From the NCBI GenBank assembly GCA_016184445.1, contig JACPCT010000337.1, positions 1 to 5,130 on the forward strand: a stretch of 5,130 nt of DNA, written 5' to 3'. Positions within the stretch are counted from its first letter, which is position 1; every line of letters starts with the position of its first letter. Below, one piece after another: positions 1 through 4,862 of this stretch. The notes under the pieces are model-generated. The model was not told where the DNA came from and ran no database searches. It saw only the letters and a program-made list of their open reading frames with translations. This DNA comes from Candidatus Tectimicrobiota bacterium. GTDB taxonomy: Bacteria > UBA8248. The position numbers were made by a program, and so were the translations under genes.

Positions 1-2
1 CG

Positions 3-716
3 AAGCGCCACCGCCACGCCGAGCGCTTCAGCCGGGGGGCGCTGGGGGAAGCCGGGGCGGAGGAGGGCGGGCTGAACGTCTGGCTCCGGGACTGGCGGGC
101 GGAGATGGAGCGGGACGGCGCCATCCGCATCGCCGCCGAGGGGGCGGGCGCGAAGCTGGCGCTCTCGCTCGTCCCCCGGAAGCTCCCGGTCGTCCACGGG
201 AAGGACGGGGTGAGCCAGAAGGCCGAGGGGGCGGGCCGGGCCTCGCACTACTACTCCTACACCCGCCTGGCGGCCCAGGGCGAGCTCGCGGTGGACGGGA
301 GGGCCTTCCGGGTGGAGGGGAGCGCCTGGATGGACCACGAGTTCGGCTCGAACCAGCTCGCCCCGGGCCAGGAGGGCTGGGACTGGCTGAGCCTCCAGCT
401 CTCGGACGGGCGCGAGCTCATGCTCTACCTCATGCGCCGGGAGGGGGGGAAGGTCGACCCCCAAAGCAGCGGGACGGTGGTGGACGCCGGGGGCCGGGCG
501 CGGCATCTTCCCCTGGAAGCCTTCCGCTTCGAGCCCGCGGGGAGGTGGAAGAGCCCCGTCACGGGGGCGGTCTATCCGATGGGCTGGAGCGTCCGGGTGC
601 CCGGGGAGGGGATCGAGCTGGTGGTCGCCCCGCTGGCCGAGGACCAGGAGATCTGGGCCGAGGGGAGCACGCGGATCATCTACTGGGAGGGCGGGGTCGA
701 GGCCAAGGGCAGATGA
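3..716 (+). CDS. CrtC/AttH-like lipocalin-fold protein, C-terminal part (5' end outside window)
   Basis: The frame is open from the left edge to TGA at 714-716 and gives 237 visible residues; the N-terminal half is missing. The protein resembles the carotenoid 1,2-hydratase (CrtC)/AttH family. Visible landmarks, counted from the first visible residue, are HYYSYTRL (82-89), WMDHEFGS (109-116), GWDWLSLQL (125-133), DGRELMLY followed by MR (135-145), and YWEGGV near the end (227-232). The WMDHEFG and GWDW blocks are the most characteristic. CrtC hydrates a carotenoid double bond. AttH-type members are usually of unknown function and often lie beside FtsX-like ABC permease genes, but neither substrate nor upstream neighbour can be seen here. 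Met codon 105 is only internal, since 34 in-frame codons precede it. Oddity: the family's C-terminal strand is encoded just after the TGA in the same frame, so the gene appears to carry a premature stop. Family assignment is confident; the exact reaction is not. Confidence 0.85.
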   Translation, partial: KRHRHAERFSRGALGEAGAEEGGLNVWLRDWRAEMERDGAIRIAAEGAGAKLALSLVPRKLPVVHGKDGVSQKAEGAGRASHYYSYTRLAAQGELAVDGRAFRVEGSAWMDHEFGSNQLAPGQEGWDWLSLQLSDGRELMLYLMRREGGKVDPQSSGTVVDAGGRARHLPLEAFRFEPAGRWKSPVTGAVYPMGWSVRVPGEGIELVVAPLAEDQEIWAEGSTRIIYWEGGVEAKGR

Positions 717-791
717 GGGGAGGCCCCCGTCACGGGCGTGGGCTTCGTCGAGATGGTCGGCTACGCCGCGAAGGGCCGGCCCAGGTTCTAG
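717..791 (+). pseudogene. C-terminal tail of the CrtC/AttH-like gene, downstream of an in-frame TGA
   Basis: Reading on in the same frame past TGA 714-716 gives 24 more codons ending at TAG 789-791. They include GVGFVEMVGYA, which matches the GxGYVElTGY strand that closes CrtC/AttH proteins as I know the family. No base shift is needed, so one substitution (for example CGA or GGA to TGA) explains the break. TGA closes the next gene at 1841-1843, so general recoding is unlikely. I see no hairpin with a clear apical loop at bacterial SECIS distance, and this is not a known selenocysteine position. Premature stop, sequencing error or readthrough remain possible. Confidence 0.7.
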
Positions 792-838
792 GCGCGGATA
801 TCCGTTGTCATGTCCACCCGGCGGAAGCGGGCACTTCT

Positions 839-859
839 CCCTCTCCCAGAGGGAGAGGG
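839..859. repeat. Palindromic repeat, copy 1 (9-bp arms)
   Basis: CCCTCTCCC (839-847) and GGGAGAGGG (851-859) are perfect inverted arms around AGA. A second register, 836-844 with 848-856, is also a perfect 9-bp hairpin. The same palindrome lies in opposite orientation at 2159-2179, with related flanks. It has no T-run, so I read it as a dispersed repeat and not a proven terminator. It lies between the CrtC-like gene and the dehydrogenase, about 90 bp before the latter's start. Confidence 0.75.
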
Positions 860-912
860 GGCCGAGGCGCCCTCGCTTCCTTGCCAGGGTCTTGATTGGT
901 GGGCAACCTCTT

Positions 913-929
913 TGGATTGAAACAATCCA
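913..929 (+). promoter_or_regulatory. Short hairpin just upstream of the dehydrogenase ribosome site
   Basis: TGGATTG (913-919) and CAATCCA (923-929) pair perfectly around an AAA loop. The stem ends where the purine-rich ribosome-binding stretch begins. In mRNA it could affect ribosome access or 5' stability. With 7-bp arms, chance is not excluded, and no ligand-binding architecture is visible. Confidence 0.35.
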
Positions 930-940
930 GGAAAAGGGGG
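930..940 (+). promoter_or_regulatory. Ribosome-binding site for the dehydrogenase
   Basis: The purine tract GGAAAAGGGGG ends 6 nt before ATG 947. It decides the start: an upstream in-frame TTG at 896 would add 17 residues unlike the family and has no comparable ribosome site. Confidence 0.7.
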
Positions 941-946
941 CACCAG

Positions 947-1843
947 ATGGGCGGGAAGGGGAAGGTGGGCGTGATCGGCCTGGGCCTCATGGGCTCGGCC
1001 CTGAGCGGGAGCCTGGCCAAGAACGGCTACGAGGTGCGCGGCTACGACATCGAGCCCGCCCGGATGAAGGAGCTGGAGGGGCGGGGGGGCAAGGCCGCCG
1101 CCTCCCCCGCCGGGGCGGCGAAGGGGGCCGGGTTCGTCCTGACCTCCCTCCTCTACGGCAGCACCGTGCGTGAAGTCTGCCTGGGCAAGAACGGGGTCGC
1201 GGAGGCGGCGGAGCCCGGCCTCATCGTGATCGACGCTTCCACCTCCAGCCCCGACGACTCGGCCGAGACGGCGCGCCTCCTCCGGGAGAAGGGGATCGGC
1301 TTCGTGGACGCGAGCCTGAGCGGGGGGAGCAACGACGCCTGGGCGGGCACCCTGGTCGCCGTGGCGGGGGGCGAGAAGGCGGACTTCGAGCGCGCCAGGC
1401 CCCTCATCGCCTGCTTCTCCCGCTCGGTCCACTACATGGGCCCCAACGGGGCGGGGGCGCTCGCCAAGCTCATCATCAACCACGTCTTGGGCCTGAACCG
1501 CCTGGCGCTGGCCGAGGGGCTCGTCTTCGGGATGAAGGCCGGGGTGGAGATGGAGACCCTCCTCGGGGTGCTCAAGGACAGCGCCGCCTACAGCAAGGCG
1601 ATGGACCAGCGCGGCAAGATCATGATCAGCGCGGACTACGCCAACCCCATCTCCCGCGTCCGCCAGCACCACAAGGACGTGCGCCTCATCCTCGCGCAGG
1701 GCCAGAAGCTGGGCGCCCCCATGCCGCTCGAGCAGGTGCACCAGCAGGTGCTCCAGGCCGCCGAGCTGAACGGGCTCGCCGACGCCGACACGGGGGCCAT
1801 CGTCGAGGTGCTGCGCCGCCTCGCGGGCATCCCCTCGCGCTGA
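947..1843 (+). CDS. NAD(P)-dependent oxidoreductase, beta-hydroxyacid dehydrogenase (3-hydroxyisobutyrate dehydrogenase-like) family
   Basis: This is a 298-residue protein, the usual length for the 6-phosphogluconate/3-hydroxyisobutyrate dehydrogenase superfamily. The N-terminal Rossmann domain begins at once with GVIGLGLMG (8-16), the GxGxxG dinucleotide loop. The substrate-binding motif DASLSGG (121-127) follows, with GTL...AGG after it. The catalytic-lysine segment is GAGALAKLIINH, with Lys174 and Asn178. The all-helical C-terminal domain keeps the conserved KD pair (243-244) and the GAPMP turn. All expected catalytic positions are present, so it is probably an active cytosolic enzyme reducing or oxidising a short beta-hydroxyacid or semialdehyde. 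Candidates include 3-hydroxyisobutyrate, tartronate semialdehyde and succinic-semialdehyde-type substrates; sequence by eye cannot choose. Asp34, after the second beta strand (GYDI), suggests NAD over NADP, as an inference. It stands alone between two repeat-bearing spacers, so a single-gene transcript is likely. Confidence 0.93.
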   Translation: MGGKGKVGVIGLGLMGSALSGSLAKNGYEVRGYDIEPARMKELEGRGGKAAASPAGAAKGAGFVLTSLLYGSTVREVCLGKNGVAEAAEPGLIVIDASTSSPDDSAETARLLREKGIGFVDASLSGGSNDAWAGTLVAVAGGEKADFERARPLIACFSRSVHYMGPNGAGALAKLIINHVLGLNRLALAEGLVFGMKAGVEMETLLGVLKDSAAYSKAMDQRGKIMISADYANPISRVRQHHKDVRLILAQGQKLGAPMPLEQVHQQVLQAAELNGLADADTGAIVEVLRRLAGIPSR

Positions 1844-1947
1844 CCGGCACGGGCCGGGACTGGTTCGAGCAGGGGTGACAGGCCGGTCCTGCATGAAGGC
1901 CTAGTGTGCTGCTTGGTAAATTCGCGGAAGAAGTTGGCGGCCTCTGG

Positions 1948-2002
1948 CTGTCATCCTGAGCCCTTCGTTTCACTCAGGACAGGCTCCGCGAAGGATATCG
2001 GT
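1948..2002 (+). repeat. 55-bp exact direct repeat, copy 1
   Basis: These 55 bases recur without mismatch, in the same orientation, at 4807-4861. They are the left arm of the nested palindromic unit plus one base. Identity stops abruptly on both sides (G versus T before, G versus T after). Confidence 0.95.
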
Positions 2003-2048
2003 GTTCAGAACCGAGATTCTTCGGTCGCTTCGCTTCCTCGGAATGACA
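1949..2048. repeat. Nested palindromic repeat unit inside the MITE-like element
   Basis: TGTCATCCTGAG (1949-1960) and the reverse complement of CTCGGAATGACA (2037-2048) match at 10 of 12 bases, giving a 100-bp unit with its own ends. Inside the left arm, TCCTGAG and CTCAGGA form a perfect 7-bp hairpin; CCTTCG and CGAAGG offer an alternative pairing. Repeats of this TCATCCTGAG...GAAGGAT type are, from memory, widespread in large genomes of environmental bacteria. Confidence 0.6.
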
Positions 2049-2158
2049 TGGCTACACGATGACTTACTCAACGAACTCACCAGACAGGACACTAGGCGCG
2101 AGGGTTGAAGAAGTTGTTGACCGCGGAAGCGGCGGGATGAGTTTCGCGGTGCCTCCGC

Positions 2159-2179
2159 CCCTCTCCCTCTGGGAGAGGG
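2159..2179. repeat. Palindromic repeat, copy 2 (inverted relative to copy 1)
   Basis: CCCTCTCCC (2159-2167) and GGGAGAGGG (2171-2179) pair perfectly around TCT; this is the reverse complement of 839-859. Similarity extends beyond the stem: GCCTC-like bases on one side and GAGAA on the other also match the inverted copy. It lies about 65 bp before the rhodanese start, so it is transcribed only if the promoter is further upstream. Confidence 0.75.
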
Positions 2180-2204
2180 AGAATGCTTGGCCTTTCCTCT
2201 GATG

Positions 2205-2221
2205 AATCACGTTGAGTGATT
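2205..2221 (+). promoter_or_regulatory. Small inverted repeat upstream of the rhodanese gene
   Basis: AATCAC (2205-2210) and GTGATT (2216-2221) are perfect 6-bp arms 5 bp apart, ending 8 bp before the ribosome site GGGGAG (2230-2235). It could be a dimeric-regulator operator or a weak leader hairpin. No protein can be named for it, and chance is possible. Confidence 0.3.
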
Positions 2222-2243
2222 ACATGCCAGGGGAGACGATCCC

Positions 2244-3845
2244 ATGATCCGTACCATCACCCCCCAGGACCTCCGCTCCCTCATGGCGGGGCCCTCTCCC
2301 CACGCCGTACTCGACGTGCGCGAGCCGATGGAGTTCCACGAGGCCCAGATCTTCCGCTCGACCAGCCTGCCCCGGGGCGCCCTTGAGTTCCGCATCGCCA
2401 AGCTCGTGCCGGTGAGGAGCCTCCCCGTCGCGGTGCTGGACGAGGGCGGCCCGCGCGCGGGGAGGGCGGCGAAGACCCTGGAAGGCCTCGGCTACCCGGA
2501 CGTGCGCTTGCTCGAAGGCGGGCTCGCCGGCTGGAGGGCCGCCGGCCTCCCCACGGTGAGCGGGACGAACGTGCCGAGCAAGGACTTCGGCGAGCAGGTC
2601 CACGTGCAGGAGGCCGTGCCCGAGATCGGGGCCGGGGAGCTCTTCGGCCTCATCAACGGCCCGGCGCCCCCGCGCATCCTCGACGCCCGCACCGAGGCCG
2701 AGTACGAGCGCTTCTCGGTGCCCACCGCGCGGAGCCTGCCGGGGGGCGAGCTCATCCTCCACGCCTGGGACCTGATGCAGGACCGGAGCACTCCTCTGAT
2801 CATCAACTGCGCGGGCCGCACCCGGAGCATCATCGGGGCCCAGACCCTGCGCCGCCTCGGCGTCCCCGCCGTGCGCGCCCTGCGGAACGGCGGGATGGGC
2901 ATCATGCTCGCGGGCCTCCCCCTCGACCGCGGAAAGCCGGCCGCCGTCCCCGCGCCCTCGGCCCGCAGCCGGGCCCACGCCGAGGAGCTCGCGGCGCGCG
3001 TCGCGGCGGAGGAGGGCGTCCCCTTCGTCACCGCGGGGGAGCTGGAGGCCCTCCTCGCCAGCGCGGAGCGGGAGACGGTCTATCTCTTCGACGTGCGCCT
3101 GGCGCCCGAGTTCCGGGCGGGGCACATCCCGGGCGCCGTCTCCATCCCGGGCGGCCAGGCCGTCCAGCGCACCGACGAGGCGGTGGCCGTGCGGGCGGGG
3201 AGGGTCGTGACCTGCTGCGACGCGAACGCGCGCGGGGTGATGACGGCCTACTGGCTCCGGCGGATGGGGCTGCGCGCCTGCGTCCTGCGGGGCGGCCTCG
3301 GGGCGTGGCGGGAGGCGGGCCTGCCCCTCGCGCAGGGGGAGGGAGGCGCTTCCGGCGAGGGCCCCGCCGAGGCGGCCGAGCCCCTGGGGCTCGCGGAGGC
3401 CCGGAGGATCGCGCCCGGCCTCGCGCCGGAGGAGGCGCGGGAGATGGCCCCAGGCGCCGTCATCCTCGACGTGGACCCGAGCCCCGCCTTCCGGGAGGGC
3501 CACCTCGCGGGGGCGCGCTGGGCTTCGAGGGCCTGGCTGGAGGATCGGGCGGGGGAGTGGGTGCCCTCGAAGGAGTCTCCCGTCCTCGTCGCCTGCGGGG
3601 ACGGGATGCGCTCGGTCCTCGCCGCCCGGACCCTCGCCGGGATGGGCTACGCCCGCGCGGCATATCTCACAGGCGGCAAGCGCGCCTGGGCGAGGGCGGG
3701 CCTCCCCCTGGAGGCGGGGGAGAAGGGCATCTTCGAGACGCCCCAAGACGTAGCCCTCAAGCCCTACGACATCGGCCGCCAGGCGATGGAGAGCTATCTC
3801 TCCTGGGAGGAGGCCCTGGGGAGCAAGTATAGAGAGCGAGGATAA
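2244..3845 (+). CDS. Four-domain rhodanese-type sulfurtransferase
   Basis: This 533-residue protein consists of four rhodanese homology domains at about 5-104, 124-228, 258-362 and 382-490, plus a tail (491-533) containing a WEEALG motif. Domains show the LDVRE-type strand (23-27), GH-P-GA-type loops, and the closing GGL-AW--AGLP signature (for example 92-103, 350-361, 477-488). The active-site loops differ. Domain 1 has Asp66 (DEGGPRA) where the cysteine should be and is presumably inactive. Domain 2 has CAGRTRS at Cys189. Domain 3 has CDANARG at Cys325, preceded by Cys324. Domain 4 has CGDGMRS at Cys451. Active rhodaneses move sulfane sulfur from thiosulfate or persulfides through a cysteine persulfide, so up to three sites may carry sulfur. 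No signal peptide is visible, which suggests a cytosolic protein. ATG 2244 follows GGGGAG by 8 nt. The donor and acceptor are unknown and no sulfur-metabolism gene is adjacent. The 3' end overlaps the convergent membrane-protein gene by 52 bp. Confidence 0.93.
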   Translation: MIRTITPQDLRSLMAGPSPHAVLDVREPMEFHEAQIFRSTSLPRGALEFRIAKLVPVRSLPVAVLDEGGPRAGRAAKTLEGLGYPDVRLLEGGLAGWRAAGLPTVSGTNVPSKDFGEQVHVQEAVPEIGAGELFGLINGPAPPRILDARTEAEYERFSVPTARSLPGGELILHAWDLMQDRSTPLIINCAGRTRSIIGAQTLRRLGVPAVRALRNGGMGIMLAGLPLDRGKPAAVPAPSARSRAHAEELAARVAAEEGVPFVTAGELEALLASAERETVYLFDVRLAPEFRAGHIPGAVSIPGGQAVQRTDEAVAVRAGRVVTCCDANARGVMTAYWLRRMGLRACVLRGGLGAWREAGLPLAQGEGGASGEGPAEAAEPLGLAEARRIAPGLAPEEAREMAPGAVILDVDPSPAFREGHLAGARWASRAWLEDRAGEWVPSKESPVLVACGDGMRSVLAARTLAGMGYARAAYLTGGKRAWARAGLPLEAGEKGIFETPQDVALKPYDIGRQAMESYLSWEEALGSKYRERG

Positions 3846-4285
3846 GGAGCGCCCATATGCTTCCGACTTTTGGCGAAAACCCATCGTGCACTTCTTTGGA
3901 TGGAACGGATAATTTGGACCTCGAGCTGTTCATTGAATCTTTCAACTTGCGAGTGAAGGGTAAACAGATCAACAAACCACCATATGGCATAAGCAACCAA
4001 TGCCGCTGAGCCAGGCAAAAGGAGACCTAAAAAAGGAGATCCATCTTGATTGATTGTGATTAATCCACCTACGAAAAGAAACAAGGCGACCCATGGAAGG
4101 AAGATGTAGGCCATGCCCTCGCCGATTTTCCCTAAGTAAAACTTGTGCGTTCCGATCCAGCTGAGGAAGAACCATGGTGCATATGCAAGTGGTGTGGATT
4201 TTTTCCTGCGATTTAATTCCAGTTCGAGAACTTTGAGTTGTTGCTCGGTCAAGCTTTGTTTCAGCTCGATGAGATTGGCGGCCAT
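3794..4285 (-). CDS. TM2-domain membrane protein, in a low-GC segment
   Basis: This 163-residue protein has an N-terminal charged helix (about 5-29, EQQLKVLELELNRRKK), then the TM2-domain core: a hydrophobic segment at 32-46, the signature GTHKFYLG (45-52), and hydrophobic segments at about 57-79 and 86-106. The third ends IWWFVD, followed by a soluble QVERFNEQLE stretch. TM2 proteins are small inner-membrane proteins whose bacterial role is not established. ATG 4285 follows GGGGAG by 7 nt. Base composition is odd: two 60-base lines counted by eye gave about 45% and 37% G+C, far below the neighbours, which points to recent transfer. The last 17 codons and the stop lie inside the rhodanese gene on the opposite strand and read as an unstructured, arginine-rich tail, so the native C-terminus may have been replaced at insertion. 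It shares landmarks with the upstream gene at 4339-4764. Confidence 0.85.
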   Translation of the reverse strand: MAANLIELKQSLTEQQLKVLELELNRRKKSTPLAYAPWFFLSWIGTHKFYLGKIGEGMAYIFLPWVALFLFVGGLITINQDGSPFLGLLLPGSAALVAYAIWWFVDLFTLHSQVERFNEQLEVQIIRSIQRSARWVFAKSRKHMGAPYPRSLYLLPRASSQER

Positions 4286-4356
4286 CTGTGATCTCCCCGG
4301 AGGTCAGGATACTCAGTATATGTATAATAATATAATTTTTAGGGCTGGTCAGTTAA
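4286..4356 (-). promoter_or_regulatory. AT-rich spacer with a possible promoter for the downstream TM2 gene
   Basis: The 53 bp between the two TM2 genes, especially 4317-4340, is the most AT-rich stretch in the window. On the minus strand TTAACT (4356-4351) and TATATT (4334-4329) are 16 bp apart and would start transcription about 36 nt before ATG 4285; TATTAT (4329-4324) is an alternative -10. The -35 match is modest and lies inside the upstream gene's 3' end. AT-rich DNA produces such matches easily. Confidence 0.4.
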
Positions 4357-4764
4357 ATTCGTCTTGCCACTTACTGTTGCCCGCTGATTCATCTCCTCCC
4401 GCGCCGCGGCCTCGTTGTGCTCGCGCACCTGTCGCATGAGGACGCGGAAATCCCAGATCCAGATGGCCGTCAGGACCGCGAGCACCACCCCGGTCAGGGC
4501 GGCGAAGGCGGGGCTCCGGATCAGGGCCTGGACGTCCCCGGGCCGCGGCTCCGCGGGGACGAGGCGCACCCCGAAGGCGTGGAGGAGGAGGATCGTCCCC
4601 ACCACGGCGCCGAGCGGGAGGAAGAAGTAGAGGAGGATGAGGCGCACCGCCTCCCGGTAGAGGCCCAGGTAGAGCTTGTGGGCGGCGAGGAAGGCGAAGA
4701 AGAACCACAAGAGGAAGGCGATGAAGAAGGACTTGCGCTTCCTCGGGCGGGTTCCCTCACGCAT
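4339..4764 (-). CDS. Small TM2-like membrane protein, GC-rich paralogue
   Basis: This 141-residue protein has a basic N-terminus (REGTRPRKRK), then a hydrophobic helix (about 11-28), the TM2-type signature AAHKLYLG (27-34), a long hydrophobic region (37-66), a polar loop, and a third membrane segment (86-105). That segment ends IWIWDF and is followed by RQVREHNEAAAREE. The same order and landmarks (HK-YLG, IW-W-D, QV---NE) occur in the downstream protein, so the two look like diverged paralogues. The basic start suggests the N-terminus faces the cytoplasm. ATG 4764 follows AGGAG by 8 nt. Its stop is 53 bp before the downstream start on the same strand, so co-transcription is possible. The last 16 codons (after EEM) are less GC-rich than the rest and may derive from the adjoining AT-rich segment. 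Function is unknown. Confidence 0.8.
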   Translation of the reverse strand: MREGTRPRKRKSFFIAFLLWFFFAFLAAHKLYLGLYREAVRLILLYFFLPLGAVVGTILLLHAFGVRLVPAEPRPGDVQALIRSPAFAALTGVVLAVLTAIWIWDFRVLMRQVREHNEAAAREEMNQRATVSGKTNLTDQP

Positions 4765-4806
4765 GGCGGCAGCTCCTGGCGAGGCCGGGTGCTGTGGATC
4801 CTCTAT

Positions 4807-4861
4807 CTGTCATCCTGAGCCCTTCGTTTCACTCAGGACAGGCTCCGCGAAGGATATCGGT
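4807..4861 (+). repeat. 55-bp exact direct repeat, copy 2
   Basis: This copy is identical to 1948-2002 over 55 bases. It is only the left arm of the nested unit: no GGAATGACA arm and no CTAGTGT-type ends follow. It occupies more than half of the 98-bp spacer between the GIY-YIG gene and the TM2-like gene, and ends 1 bp from the last base of the GIY-YIG stop codon. Confidence 0.95.
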
Positions 4862-4862
4862 T

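Larger units (their letters stand above)
1900..2096. mobile_element. MITE-like non-coding element with 25-bp imperfect terminal inverted repeats
   Basis: The left end (1900-1924) and the reverse complement of the right end (2072-2096) match at 20 of 25 bases. Both begin CCTAGTGT, share CTG and TGGT blocks, and end TTCG. The outermost CTAG could contain a TA target duplication, as made by IS630/Tc1-type transposases; that assignment is inference. The interior encodes no convincing protein and is mostly the nested palindromic unit at 1949-2048. Size, symmetry and lack of coding fit a miniature inverted-repeat element moved in trans. It fills half of the spacer between the dehydrogenase and rhodanese genes. 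The remainder, 1844-1899 and 2097-2243, holds no gene, only the small features listed separately. Confidence 0.65.

Noticed and set aside
714..716. TGA as selenocysteine or reassigned sense codon
   Set aside because: The family has no cysteine known to me at this position, no convincing SECIS hairpin follows, and TGA ends the next gene at 1841-1843.
881..921. TTGCCA or TTGATT as a -35 box for the dehydrogenase
   Set aside because: No acceptable -10 hexamer lies 16-18 bp downstream of either.
1842..1888. Inverted repeat GACCGGC/GCCGGTC after the dehydrogenase stop as a terminator
   Set aside because: The arms are only 7 bp, the loop is 33 nt, and no T-run follows.
788..1894. Long open frame (368 codons) on the minus strand opposite the dehydrogenase
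   Set aside because: Low-complexity, His/Ala/Gly/Arg-rich translation with no family resemblance. The plus strand encodes a full, motif-complete dehydrogenase, and antisense frames stay open in GC-rich DNA.
2220..3884. Open frame of 554 codons on the minus strand opposite the rhodanese gene
   Set aside because: It is slightly longer than the real gene but lacks recognisable domains; its composition is that of a GC-rich antisense shadow. The plus frame has four clear rhodanese domains.
4340..4365. GGTCAGTTAAATTCG-like stretch as another end of the MITE-like element
   Set aside because: It resembles the left terminal repeat only with a gap, and no matching inverted end occurs near 3845, so island mobility by this element is not supported.
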